Below, piece after piece: positions 39,524 through 48,095 of a stretch of DNA of 48,345 nucleotides. The notes beneath the pieces were generated by a model. That model saw only the letters and a list, made by a program, of their open reading frames with translations. It searched no databases and was not told where the DNA came from. Made by a program: the position numbers and the translations under genes. The stretch is from an uncultured Eubacterium sp. (GTDB lineage Bacteria; Bacillota; Clostridia; Peptostreptococcales; Anaerovoracaceae). Numbering within the stretch: position 1 is the first letter of the stretch; the number at the start of each line of letters is the position of its first letter. The DNA is taken from positions 1 to 48,345 of the forward strand of contig CABUXV010000013.1 of NCBI GenBank assembly GCA_902495595.1, written 5' to 3'.

Positions 39524-39547
39524 CAAAATTATAATATTATAATTTTG
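39524..39547. promoter_or_regulatory. 24-bp perfect palindrome upstream of the HSDH-like gene
   Basis: CAAAATTATAAT followed by its exact complement. It contains two overlapping TATAAT boxes on the plus strand and no good -35, so it looks like an operator over an activated or repressed promoter. Nothing else is recognised between 39385 and 39523. Confidence 0.6.
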
Positions 39548-39581
39548 CATAATCTGAACATTAAATGAAAGGAGGAATGTA

Positions 39582-39638
39582 TTGATATGTCACAGTATGA
39601 TTTTAAACACTAGGCATTTCAATACGAAAATCAAATGA
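39582..39638 (+). CDS. Possible 18-codon leader ORF overlapping the HSDH-like start
   Basis: A strong AAAGGAGG (39568-39575) lies 6 bases before TTG at 39582. The frame runs 18 codons and ends in TGA that overlaps the downstream ATG (ATGA), the usual form of translational coupling. The alternative reading is an ATG at 39587, in frame with the dehydrogenase but stopped by TAG at codon 9 (MSQYDFKH-stop). Confidence 0.35.
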   Translation: MICHSMILNTRHFNTKIK

Positions 39639-40426
39639 GACTTAAAGATAAAATTGCTTTGGTTACAGCTGCAACACGAGGAATAGGAGCTTGTATAGCC
39701 AGAGAATTTGCCCGCGAAGGAGCTATTGTCTATATCGGCGCCCGCCGTATGGATGCTGCCGAGAAAATGGCAGATGAACTTAATGCTAAAGGATTGAATG
39801 TACACGCCGTATACAATGACGCCGAAAAACACGAAACCTATCAAAGCATGATAGATACAGTGGTATCCGAGCAAGGCAGAATTGACGTACTTGTAAATAA
39901 TTTCGGAGGGTCAAATCCCAAAATAGATAAGGATATATGTTCTACAAAATACGAAGACTTCATTAATGTTGTAGACAAAACTTTAGCAAGCGTATTTCTC
40001 GCTTCCCAGTCGGCTATACCTCACATGAGCAAAGGCGGCAGCATTATAAACATTTCTTCCCTTTCCGGTTCTCATCCGGATGTTTCTCAAATAGGCTACG
40101 GTACCAGCAAAGCTGCCGTAAACTATATGACAAAGCTTATAGCTACCCATACAGCCCGTAAAAACATACGCTGCAATGCAGTTGCGCCCGGTATGACTGC
40201 CACGGATGCAGTAAAAAACAATTTAACCGATGATTTTCAGGATTTTTTCCTGCGCCATACACCTATACGACGAATGGCTTCACCTGAAGAAATAGCCCAT
40301 GCATGCACATATTTTGCAAGCGATGAATCAGCTTTTGTAACAGGCCAGCTTCTTGAAGTAGCCGGAGGATTCGGTATGCCTACCCCTGTATTTGCAGATA
40401 CTTTGGATGCAGGAGTATCCAGATAA
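39635..40426 (+). CDS. Short-chain dehydrogenase, probable 7-alpha-hydroxysteroid dehydrogenase
   Basis: This 263-residue SDR has the cofactor loop TAATRGIGA and the catalytic Ser, Tyr and Lys (SSLSGSHPD, then YGTSKAA). Segments RIDVLVNNFGGSNPK, RKNIRCNAVAPGMTATDAV and NLTDDFQDFFLRHTPIRRM closely resemble the 7-alpha-HSDHs of bile-acid-converting clostridia as I recall them; this enzyme oxidises the 7-alpha-hydroxyl of cholate with NADP+. GARR after the second strand suits NADP. Its ATG has no SD of its own; the strong SD lies 60 bases upstream and serves a leader frame. It is isolated and faces away from most of its neighbours. Confidence 0.75.
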   Translation: MRLKDKIALVTAATRGIGACIAREFAREGAIVYIGARRMDAAEKMADELNAKGLNVHAVYNDAEKHETYQSMIDTVVSEQGRIDVLVNNFGGSNPKIDKDICSTKYEDFINVVDKTLASVFLASQSAIPHMSKGGSIINISSLSGSHPDVSQIGYGTSKAAVNYMTKLIATHTARKNIRCNAVAPGMTATDAVKNNLTDDFQDFFLRHTPIRRMASPEEIAHACTYFASDESAFVTGQLLEVAGGFGMPTPVFADTLDAGVSR

Positions 40427-40500
40427 AAACAGAAAAGGAGCTGTCACTCACATGTTTTTCCGTTTGCCTTAAACAAAATAGTAAACATGCCGGCAGCCCC
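40420..40500. terminator. Shared terminator between HSDH-like gene and ABC operon
   Basis: GGAGCTG (40437-40443) pairs with CAGCCCC (40494-40500), and an inner ACATGTTT/AAACATG helix extends it. On the minus strand the tail is TTTTCTGTTTTT; on the plus strand it is weaker. Confidence 0.65.
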
Positions 40501-40576
40501 TTAAAATTCATTTTCACATATATTATTAACGCTTATAAAGCATATCCCATAATCCCCGTCAGCAGTGTATCCTTTA

Positions 40577-41275
40577 CTAAACACGCAGCATCGACCCCAG
40601 AAATGATATGAGTCTTTCATTCTTAGGATTGTCGAATATTTCCGATGGCGGTCCTTCTTCAACGATTTTGCCCTGGTCCATAAATACCACTCTGTCTGCG
40701 ACTTCTTTTGCAAATCCCATCTCATGTGTTACAACTATCATGGTCGTATGATTTTGGGCAAGTTTTTTCATTACATTTAAAACTTCCCCCGTTATTTCAG
40801 GATCCAGCGCTGAAGTAGGTTCATCAAACAGCATTATATCAGGGTCCATGGCCAGAGCCCTTGCTATAGCTATTCTCTGCTTCTGTCCTCCTGATATATG
40901 AGCCGGATACACATCTGCCTTAGTTTCAAGACCGACCATTTTGAGAAGTTCCCTCGCTCTTTCATAAGCAGTTTCTTTCTTAATCTTTTTAACTTTTATC
41001 GGCGCATAAGTTATATTTTCGATACAAGTCATGTGAGGAAATAAATTAAAATGCTGAAAAACCATGCCTGTTTCACCATTTAATTTTATCTCTCCTGAAG
41101 TTACCGTATTAAGACCGTTTATACAGCGCAGAAGTGTACTTTTCCCCGACCCCGAGGGTCCTATAACAGCTACAATCTCGCCTTTATTCATAGAAAAATC
41201 TACATCATCCACTGCTTTCAGACCGGAATAATCCTTTACGATATTTTTCATTTCCAGTATAAGCTCTTTTCCCAT
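40577..41275 (-). CDS. Polar amino-acid ABC transporter ATPase (GlnQ-like)
   Basis: This 232-residue ATPase has Walker A GPSGSGKS (39-46), signature SGGQKQRIAIARALA, Walker B IMLFDEPTSALDP and the switch histidine in VVTHEMGFAKEVADR, which is typical of the GlnQ/HisP group. It energises uptake with the permease and binding protein encoded upstream. The start ATG overlaps the permease stop (TGATG), with AAAGGAGG before it. The stop is TAG. Confidence 0.95.
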   Translation of the reverse strand: MGKELILEMKNIVKDYSGLKAVDDVDFSMNKGEIVAVIGPSGSGKSTLLRCINGLNTVTSGEIKLNGETGMVFQHFNLFPHMTCIENITYAPIKVKKIKKETAYERARELLKMVGLETKADVYPAHISGGQKQRIAIARALAMDPDIMLFDEPTSALDPEITGEVLNVMKKLAQNHTTMIVVTHEMGFAKEVADRVVFMDQGKIVEEGPPSEIFDNPKNERLISFLGSMLRV

Positions 41276-41934
41276 CAGCCTTCCTCCTTTGCATCATATC
41301 TCGAAAAATATTTTTCCATTCGTCCTGCAACTATAGTAAGCACGAATGTCATTATAAGATAAATTATCGCTGCAAACAGAAAAGGAGTCATATCGGTCAT
41401 TCTGTTTACTGCACTGTTAGTCGCTTTCATCAGGTCTATAATAGGAAGAGTTGATGCTAAAGCTGTATCTTTTACCAGGGTTACAGCTTCATTTACCACG
41501 GGAGGTAAAGTTGCTTTCATAGTCTGCGGCAATATTATATCCATCATTGTCTGTCTCTTTGAAATGCCAAGAGCATGAGCAGCCTCATACTGACCTCTGT
41601 CTATGCTGTTTATGCCTCCTCTGTATATTTCCGCAAAATACGCAGCGTAATTAAGCACATATGTAAGGACCACTGTTATAAATACGCTCATCTTTATGTC
41701 TAAAACTATAGGGAAAAAGAAGTAAAAGAAAAACAACTGAAGAAGCAGAGGAGTTCCTCTGAATATCCATACATAAACTTTGCAGATAAAGCTTAAAGGC
41801 TTTATTCTGCTGTTGCTGCCTAAAGCTATGGGAAGTCCCAGGGGAAGAGAAAGTACAAGAGTAAGTACAAATAACTCTACTGTAACTACCGTGCCTTCCA
41901 GCATAAATGGCAGGAATTCCATTATTTTATCCAT
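41275..41934 (-). CDS. Polar amino-acid ABC transporter permease
   Basis: This 219-residue membrane protein of the HisM/GlnP family has about five helices. The EAA loop that docks the ATPase reads YEAAHALGISKRQTMMDIILPQ. FRGTPLLLQLFFFYF is the conserved early motif. A single permease gene implies a homodimer. It is coupled to the ATPase gene and separated from the binding-protein gene by a stem-loop. Confidence 0.95.
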   Translation of the reverse strand: MDKIMEFLPFMLEGTVVTVELFVLTLVLSLPLGLPIALGSNSRIKPLSFICKVYVWIFRGTPLLLQLFFFYFFFPIVLDIKMSVFITVVLTYVLNYAAYFAEIYRGGINSIDRGQYEAAHALGISKRQTMMDIILPQTMKATLPPVVNEAVTLVKDTALASTLPIIDLMKATNSAVNRMTDMTPFLFAAIIYLIMTFVLTIVAGRMEKYFSRYDAKEEG

Positions 41935-41992
41935 GTTACAAAAATCCTTTCCAAAAATATTAAAAATTCTCTGCTGAGTTTTCTATAAACAT

Positions 41993-42028
41993 AAAAGAAG
42001 TTGGACAGATAATTCCGCCCAACTTTTT
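41993..42028. terminator. Stem-loop between binding-protein and permease genes
   Basis: AAGTTGG (41998-42004) pairs with CCAACTT (42019-42025). The plus-strand tail is T6; the minus-strand tail is CTTTTA. Such hairpins often lower expression of the membrane genes relative to the binding protein. Confidence 0.65.
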
Positions 42029-42045
42029 TATCATTCTATCAAAAG

Positions 42046-42855
42046 TTAGTCTTCTAACGGTTCAAATACAACGATATTTTTTCCAAACCACTTTTCACTG
42101 ATTTCTGCGGCCTTTCCATTGTCAACCAAAGTTTTTATAGCGTCGTTCACTTTATCTCTAAGGTCTGTGTTATCTTTAGCGAAACCGATTACGTAGTAAT
42201 CATCGCCCAGAGAATAAGTACATTCCTTAAGCTCTCCGCCAAGATTCTTATTCGTGTATTCACCGAGAACCTGGTCTACTGCTATAACATCTATTCTTCC
42301 TGCCTTTAAATCCATTATAGCAGTATCGTAAGTATCGTATTCGCTTACGTTATCCTTGAATGAATCATATGCCTCGTTTGATTTAAGCATTTCCAAAGCG
42401 GATGAATCAACCTGAGTACCTATTTTCAAATCAGCCATATCACTTGCCGCTTTAACATCAAGGTCGGAATTCTCAAGAGTCATTAAAACTATTTTGTTAT
42501 TTAAATATTTATCCGAAAGAGCCATATTTTCTTTTCTATCAGGAGTTATTGACATTCCGTTCCATACACAGCTAACTGAACCCGAATCAAGCTCCATCTC
42601 CTTTGCATTCCAGTCGATAGGCTTAAATTCAACATCCATTCCCAGTTCTTCACCTACTGCACTTGCAAGGTCAATATCAAAACCTACAAGCTCTCCTGCT
42701 TCATCTCTGAAACCCATAGGCGCAAATGTATCGTCAAGACCTACGATAAGCTTATCGGAATCCGCAGCTTTGTCATCTCCGCCGCATCCCGACAGGGCAA
42801 AAACTCCAAAGGCCATTATCATAACCATTGCGATGCACAACAATTTTCTCTTCAT
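42046..42855 (-). CDS. Amino-acid ABC transporter substrate-binding lipoprotein
   Basis: This is a 269-residue lipoprotein with signal peptide and lipobox ALSGC, then a linker GGDDKAADS and an SBP family 3 domain (LIVGLDDTFAPMGFRDEAGE, GFDIDLASAVGEELGM, IDVIAVDQVLGEY). It captures a polar amino acid outside the membrane; the exact ligand cannot be told. The start is ATG at 42855, 3 bases after GGAGGAAG. Confidence 0.95.
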   Translation of the reverse strand: MKRKLLCIAMVMIMAFGVFALSGCGGDDKAADSDKLIVGLDDTFAPMGFRDEAGELVGFDIDLASAVGEELGMDVEFKPIDWNAKEMELDSGSVSCVWNGMSITPDRKENMALSDKYLNNKIVLMTLENSDLDVKAASDMADLKIGTQVDSSALEMLKSNEAYDSFKDNVSEYDTYDTAIMDLKAGRIDVIAVDQVLGEYTNKNLGGELKECTYSLGDDYYVIGFAKDNTDLRDKVNDAIKTLVDNGKAAEISEKWFGKNIVVFEPLED

Positions 42856-42922
42856 ACTCTTCCTCCGTTCAACCACAAAACCACATTACTGTTGTTTCGC
42901 TTTATTCCATTAAAATGTTACA

Positions 42923-42959
42923 TTGACATTACTTTATAATAATATCCTGAAAATGTCAA
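42923..42959. promoter_or_regulatory. Inverted repeat upstream of the amino-acid transporter operon
   Basis: TTGACATT (42923-42930) and AATGTCAA (42952-42959) are exact inverted copies 21 bases apart. The distal copy contains TTGACA on the minus strand and may be the -35 of the operon, with a -10 like TATAAA or TATTAT in between. It is a candidate operator. Confidence 0.45.
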
Positions 42960-42981
42960 GCTATATAAAAGGATATATTAA

Positions 42982-43875
42982 CTAAAAAGTTTCCTTAAGT
43001 CCTTTTATAAAATGCAATGCATAATCAGGCATGGCTGAATCCAGTGTGACTATACCTATATGGCGAGGTTCGATTATTTCCTCAACGGGAATTTCAAAAA
43101 GTTTATTTTCTGCAATATCTCTTTCCGCAAACTCGCGTATTATGAAAGAAATTCCACAGTTGTAAAGAGCGCATTGTATCAGAGTATCAATGCTTTCCGC
43201 TTCCAGGTACGGCTCAAGTGAATATCCGTATATTTTACACAGCTTTTCAAGATACTGCCTTGAATTCATACCCTCCCTCAGCACCAGCACAGGGTATCTC
43301 ATTAAATCTCTCAAAGACCTTCTGGTTTTGGTAAGAAATTCATAGTCCTTCCCTGCCACAAAGCAGTCATGAAAAGTAAAAAGCGGCATTATTTTAAGGC
43401 TGCTGCTTGAAGATGCAGGCAGAGTGGCAAGCGCTATGTGAGTTTTTCCGCTTTTAATATCTTTTAGCGCATCGGGAGTGCCTTTGCTGCTCAGTTTTAT
43501 CTTCACATTTGGAAATTTCTTGGAAAATTCATTTAGATACGGAAGCAAAGCATACCTTATCAATATCTCCGTAGCATTTATGCGCAGCTCCCCTTCTGTA
43601 TTATTAGCACGTGATAAAAAATTCCTTTCGGCAGCCTGAAAAATATAAAAAGCATTTTCCAGCTCTTTATAAAGTTCTGCTGCATTTTCCGTCATCACCA
43701 CGCCTCTCGGTTTTCTGATAAAAAGCTGACTTCCAAGAGACTCTTCCAGATGTTTTATGGATTGGCTGACGGCAGGCTGGGAAACGAAAAGCTTTTCGGC
43801 AGCTTTGGAAATACTCCCGGTCTTTGCTGTAACAAAAAAAATCCTATAAAGCTCCATATCTATATTTGTAATCAT
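42982..43875 (-). CDS. LysR-family transcriptional regulator
   Basis: This 297-residue regulator has an N-terminal winged helix (FFVTAKTGSISKAAEKLFVSQ, then AVSQSIKHLEESLG) and a periplasmic-binding-like effector domain from about 90. It is divergent from the MFS-M20 operon (126 bases between starts), the normal layout for a LysR activator and its target. It also lies upstream of the amino-acid ABC operon in the same direction. The ATG follows GGAGAAATT. Confidence 0.93.
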   Translation of the reverse strand: MITNIDMELYRIFFVTAKTGSISKAAEKLFVSQPAVSQSIKHLEESLGSQLFIRKPRGVVMTENAAELYKELENAFYIFQAAERNFLSRANNTEGELRINATEILIRYALLPYLNEFSKKFPNVKIKLSSKGTPDALKDIKSGKTHIALATLPASSSSSLKIMPLFTFHDCFVAGKDYEFLTKTRRSLRDLMRYPVLVLREGMNSRQYLEKLCKIYGYSLEPYLEAESIDTLIQCALYNCGISFIIREFAERDIAENKLFEIPVEEIIEPRHIGIVTLDSAMPDYALHFIKGLKETF

Positions 43876-44001
43876 AATTTCTCCTTATATATGCCATAAG
43901 CAATCCATATTTTTATTATCACTCGAAAGTGTATAAAGTTAAAGTAGATTATATCACAATATTTTGAAAAATTAAAATAATCGAAAGAAAGGAAAGGAAT
44001 T

Positions 44002-45303
44002 ATGAAAAATTTTGGTTACTCAGATACGGATTATAAAAAATTCAAAAAATATGCCATGCTTACACTTTTCGGATTCGCTGTAATGTACGCATTCTTCTAC
44101 AACGGAAGAATGAACATGGGTCTTGCCCTTCCTGAAATGATTGATGAACTTGGCATAGATGCAGGAAAAGCCGGCATAATAACCTCAACATTGTTTTGGT
44201 GTTATGGTTTCGGCCATTTGTTTTCGGGCAGATTGGGAGAAATAATAGGAAATAAAAAATTCATCTGCATAGGAATCATATTATCTGTAATATTGAATTT
44301 TATTATAAGCTTCCAGTATTCCCTCCTGTTCATAGCTGTGCTGTGGGGTCTTAACGGATTCGCCCAATCCATGGTATTTTCGCCCGGCATCGCCTTAAGC
44401 GCAAATTGGTGGCCGTCATCAAAACGAGGATTTTCAAGCGGTATCATAACGGGGTTTTCAGGGCTTGCACAGATATTCGCATGGTTCTGCATACTGGCTT
44501 CTTTTGCCCTTGCTCCCGATGAAGGCTGGAGAGCAGCATTCCGCTACCCTCTTATTCCTATGATAATACTCGCCGTAGTATTCGTAATAATGGCTAAAGA
44601 CAAACCTGACAAAGTTGGACTTAAACCTTATCAGGAAGAAAACACAGAGGCAGCCGAACTTGAAGAGGAACGTATGCGCATACTTAAGGAAAAAGGCAAA
44701 CTCTATCCTTACATTCTGCTTATTAAAAATCCTAAATTTATACTTTTCATGTTCATAATAGCTATTGTGGGAGTTGCACGATACGGACTTATCACATGGA
44801 TACCTCTTTACTACGTGGAAGTAATGGATATGAATGTGGAAAGCGGGATTTTCAGTTCCGTGGTTCTGCCGGTAGGAATGGCTTTAGGATATTTTCTCAT
44901 GCCTATAATATCCGATAAAGTATTTCATTCCAAAAGAGAACCCGCTCTTATAATATGCGGTATATGCGCGGCAGCTTCGGTATTCATCTTCCCTAACCTG
45001 CATTCAGTTGCAGCAGCTTCAATAGGACTTCTTATCGCAGGCTTTTTCTCTGCCATAAACGGTCTTGTATGGGCTTTTGCAGCAGATTTCGGCACAAGAG
45101 CTTTTGCAGGCACAGCCACGGGAATACTGGACTGGGCGGCATACATGGGAGCTGCCATACAATCCATAATATTCGGAGTAATTATAGATTCTACAGGAAA
45201 CTGGACTTACATATTCATACTCATAAGCATACTGTTTATCCTTATGGTGGTTCTTGCGCTTCTCTCAACTAAAATCAAGGTCAAATCAACTGATGAGCAA
45301 TAA
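44002..45303 (+). CDS. MFS transporter (OPA/organic-anion type)
   Basis: This 433-residue protein has 12 predicted membrane helices. YNGRMNMGLALPEMIDELG and ANWWPSSKRGFSSG resemble the organophosphate and anion:cation symporter groups, where the arginine near helix 1 and the KRG loop contact anionic substrates. It forms an operon with the M20 peptidase 18 bases downstream, so it probably imports the amide or peptide that the peptidase cuts. The SD is AAAGGAAAGG. Confidence 0.9.
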   Translation: MKNFGYSDTDYKKFKKYAMLTLFGFAVMYAFFYNGRMNMGLALPEMIDELGIDAGKAGIITSTLFWCYGFGHLFSGRLGEIIGNKKFICIGIILSVILNFIISFQYSLLFIAVLWGLNGFAQSMVFSPGIALSANWWPSSKRGFSSGIITGFSGLAQIFAWFCILASFALAPDEGWRAAFRYPLIPMIILAVVFVIMAKDKPDKVGLKPYQEENTEAAELEEERMRILKEKGKLYPYILLIKNPKFILFMFIIAIVGVARYGLITWIPLYYVEVMDMNVESGIFSSVVLPVGMALGYFLMPIISDKVFHSKREPALIICGICAAASVFIFPNLHSVAAASIGLLIAGFFSAINGLVWAFAADFGTRAFAGTATGILDWAAYMGAAIQSIIFGVIIDSTGNWTYIFILISILFILMVVLALLSTKIKVKSTDEQ

Positions 45304-45321
45304 GTAAGGAGGAAGTATATT

Positions 45322-46692
45322 ATGTTAAATGCAAAAAAAGAAATCATATTTAAGTGGATAGATGATAACAGAGACAAAATATTAAGCGACTTTAAAGAAC
45401 TCGTTAAAATCCCTACTCTTACAGGCGAAGAAAAAGACGGTCAGACTTTTATGGCTGCCGAATTCGAAAAAATGGGACTAAAAACAGATACTTGGCAGCC
45501 TGATATAAAGGAACTGTTCGACAAATATCCAGAGGTAGCTCAGTATCCGTCCCGATGGCAGCCGGAATTTGATTTGCCGCTGAAATTTGAAGATACATGC
45601 ACATATGAACAGCTCATGTCTTCGCCTTATGCAGACATTCTAAACTATGATGAACGTCCCAATGTAGTAGGCTGCCTTAAAGGCGAAAACAATTCAAAGG
45701 GACATTCACTTATATTAAACGGCCATATTGATGTAGTAACCATCGGAAATCCCAATGAATGGGACGTTGCACCCTTTGGCGCCGAAGAAAAAGACGGAAT
45801 CATATACGGAAGAGGCTCCTGCGATATGAAAGGCGGGCTCTGGTCCATGACTAAGGCTTTGGATGCAATCATAAGCTGCGGAATCAAACTCAACGGAGAC
45901 ATTTACCTGGAAAGCGTCGTAAATGAAGAACACTCGGGAAACGGCTCACTTTCATGTGTCGCAAGAGGTTACAAAGCTGACGCTGCAATAATCCCCGAAC
46001 CTACCGGTTCAAGAAACTTTTCCAAATGTTCTGGAGGAGGCATTTACTGGGAAATCTTCGTAAAGGGAAAGGAAGTCCATACAGGAAGCCGCTGGAAAGA
46101 AGGCAAAGCCCACGGTATAAGCGCCATAGAAAAACTTCCTAAAATCATAAACGGTCTCATGCGAAAAGAAGCAAAAGAAAACAAAGATGAAATATGTCTT
46201 TCCATGGGAATCGGTATGGTAAGAGGCGGAAATTATGCCACATCAACTGCAAAAGATTGTACTATAAGCGGAGTAGCCTATTTCTCTCCTGCTCTTGGAA
46301 CAGGAATCACAGGTCTAAGAAAAATAAAACAAATATTTAAAGATGTAATCGATGAAGCATCGGCTGAAGATCCGTGGCTTAAAGAAAATCCTCCTGTAAT
46401 AAAATATCTTCACTACGATGACGCCTACCAGTACCCTGAATCATCCGGCTTTGCAGATGTCCTTATAAAAGCCGGAAAGGATGTTACAGGAGAAGAACTC
46501 AATGAAGTTACTTTCTCTGCCTGCGATGCCCGCCACCTTGGAAATCAAGGGAAAATTCCCGCTGTCGTATACGGACCGGGAGACATTTCACTTGCTCACA
46601 GTTTAAACGAGTCAATAAAAGCCGATGAAATTATAGAATCAGCTAAAATAATCGCTTCCGCTATATGCGACTGGTGCGGGATAGCACAATAA
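45322..46692 (+). CDS. M20-family metallopeptidase (ArgE/DapE/CPG2 type)
   Basis: This 456-residue di-zinc hydrolase has metal ligands in NGHIDVV (His), GRGSCDMKGG (Asp) and VNEEHSG (catalytic and bridging Glu), with PEPTG following and a late His in SLAHSLNE. The dimerisation lid lies in the middle (about 215-330). Family members remove acyl groups from amino acids or cut dipeptides; substrate is not determined. It is co-transcribed with the MFS transporter and probably controlled by the divergent LysR protein. Confidence 0.92.
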   Translation: MLNAKKEIIFKWIDDNRDKILSDFKELVKIPTLTGEEKDGQTFMAAEFEKMGLKTDTWQPDIKELFDKYPEVAQYPSRWQPEFDLPLKFEDTCTYEQLMSSPYADILNYDERPNVVGCLKGENNSKGHSLILNGHIDVVTIGNPNEWDVAPFGAEEKDGIIYGRGSCDMKGGLWSMTKALDAIISCGIKLNGDIYLESVVNEEHSGNGSLSCVARGYKADAAIIPEPTGSRNFSKCSGGGIYWEIFVKGKEVHTGSRWKEGKAHGISAIEKLPKIINGLMRKEAKENKDEICLSMGIGMVRGGNYATSTAKDCTISGVAYFSPALGTGITGLRKIKQIFKDVIDEASAEDPWLKENPPVIKYLHYDDAYQYPESSGFADVLIKAGKDVTGEELNEVTFSACDARHLGNQGKIPAVVYGPGDISLAHSLNESIKADEIIESAKIIASAICDWCGIAQ

Positions 46693-46709
46693 AACAAAAA
46701 TAAAGTATA

Positions 46710-46743
46710 AAAGCTCTGACTAAACAAAAGTCAGAGCTTTTTA
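46710..46743. terminator. Terminator after the M20 gene, usable from both sides
   Basis: AAAGCTCTGACT (46710-46721) pairs with AGTCAGAGCTTT (46729-46740). It is U-tailed on the plus strand and A/T-flanked on the other, where the broken MFS gene ends. Confidence 0.88.
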
Positions 46744-46771
46744 ACATCATATATTTTTATCTTTAAGCGTT

Positions 46772-47953
46772 TCACAGAATTTCTTCTCTGCCTACTATAC
46801 GCCCTGCTGCTGTCAAAAATGCCGCGCACAGTAAAAGTACGAAAAAGCACACCGGCCATTGCCCTGTAGATTCATATAACTTCCCTAAAGCTACAGGACC
46901 TGCCGCTGCAAGCAAATATCCTGCCGACTGGGCTGTTCCCGAAAGCCTTGATGCGTCCTCTCCGTTTGAAGTATGAAGCCCGAACAAAGACATGGAAAAA
47001 CTTATGCAGGTTCCGGAACAGAATCCGCTTAACATTATACCGGCTATCATTATAAATTCACCTTTTGCAAAGATTACCGCCAATATCCCTGCAAAATACA
47101 TAAGTCCCAGCTATATACCGGTCATCTTCTGCGATTTATTCCTCTTCATAATAAATGGAAGTGCAGCAGAGCCCGCCACCCCCATGATAACGAATGCCGA
47201 TAATACGTATCCTGCCATATCCTGACCATATCCTCTATCCTGCAGCATAGGCGAAAGCCACGCTATAAAAGAATAAAAAATCAATGACTGTACACCCATA
47301 TAGAATGTAATCCACCAAGTCATGGGCTTTCTATATATACTTCTTTTTTCCCGGGTAATATTATTCTCCTGCCCTGCTCTGTCATTTGATATTTTAAGAT
47401 TCCAGTTAAAAAAACATACGGCTACGGTTAAAGATGCAGAAATAATCCAGATTGATAAGGAAGATTCCCATCCGAAACTTACCGCCAATGGTACGCTTAC
47501 AGCTGTCGAAAAAGCCGATACAACCTGCATTATTACAGTGTAAAGGCTTGTCATATCTGCTATCCGTTCAGGAAAATAACTCTTTATTACCGCCGGAAGC
47601 AATACATTCCCAATAGCTATTGCAGAACCCATAACAACAGTTCCTGCGAAAATTCCCACCTCTGCTCCGTAAGAACGCATAAGAATACCCACATTAAGAA
47701 TTATAAAACTAAAAGTCATAATTCTGCCGGCACCTAGCTTTTCGCTTATAAATACAGCCGCAGGAGAAACTGCCGCAAAAGCAAGAAGAGGAATCGTCGT
47801 TATAAAACCTGCATATCCCGCAGACAGTCCGAAATCATCGCTTATCATATTTATAAGGGAACCTACGCACGTAATAGGTGCTCTAAGATTAACAGCTGTC
47901 ACAACTATTAATACCGCCGCAAATATCTTTTTTTTATTCAAATCTTTCTTCAT
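46772..47953 (-). pseudogene. MFS transporter of the CynX/NimT type, broken by an in-frame amber codon
   Basis: The frame is open for 393 codons except for TAG at 47111-47113 (codon 281). The first part reads VTAVNLRAPITCVGSLINMI, the CynX/NimT family start; the second part resumes in the same frame with LGLMYFAGILAVIF and finishes the last helices. Total length equals a normal family member (about 390-400). TAG is the normal stop of many genes in this window, so recoding is unlikely. The simplest reading is a recent nonsense mutation, as no other damage is seen; a truncated protein missing about four helices would not work. A sequencing error is possible. Confidence 0.8.
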
Positions 47954-47988
47954 TATTTTTTCCGCCTCTGAAATTATCTGTCGCAGAC

Positions 47989-48000
47989 AATGTTAACATT
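47989..48000. promoter_or_regulatory. 12-bp palindrome between divergent genes
   Basis: AATGTTAACATT, a perfect palindrome next to TGTCGCAGACA. It lies between the divergent MFS pseudogene and the ferritin-like gene and may be an operator. Confidence 0.3.
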
Positions 48001-48095
48001 AAATATAATCAGCTTCAATAACTACTTTTAAAATTTTAAGCTGCGTATTTATTTACATCAATATGAGAATACTAATACAAAAAAGGAGAAATAAA

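Noticed and set aside
39611..47113. Two in-frame UAG codons (39611 and 47111) as evidence for UAG recoding, for example pyrrolysine
   Set aside because: Several intact genes here end in TAG at the expected family length (DUF4125, the flavoprotein, FNT, htpG, yebC, the ABC ATPase), so UAG is an ordinary stop.
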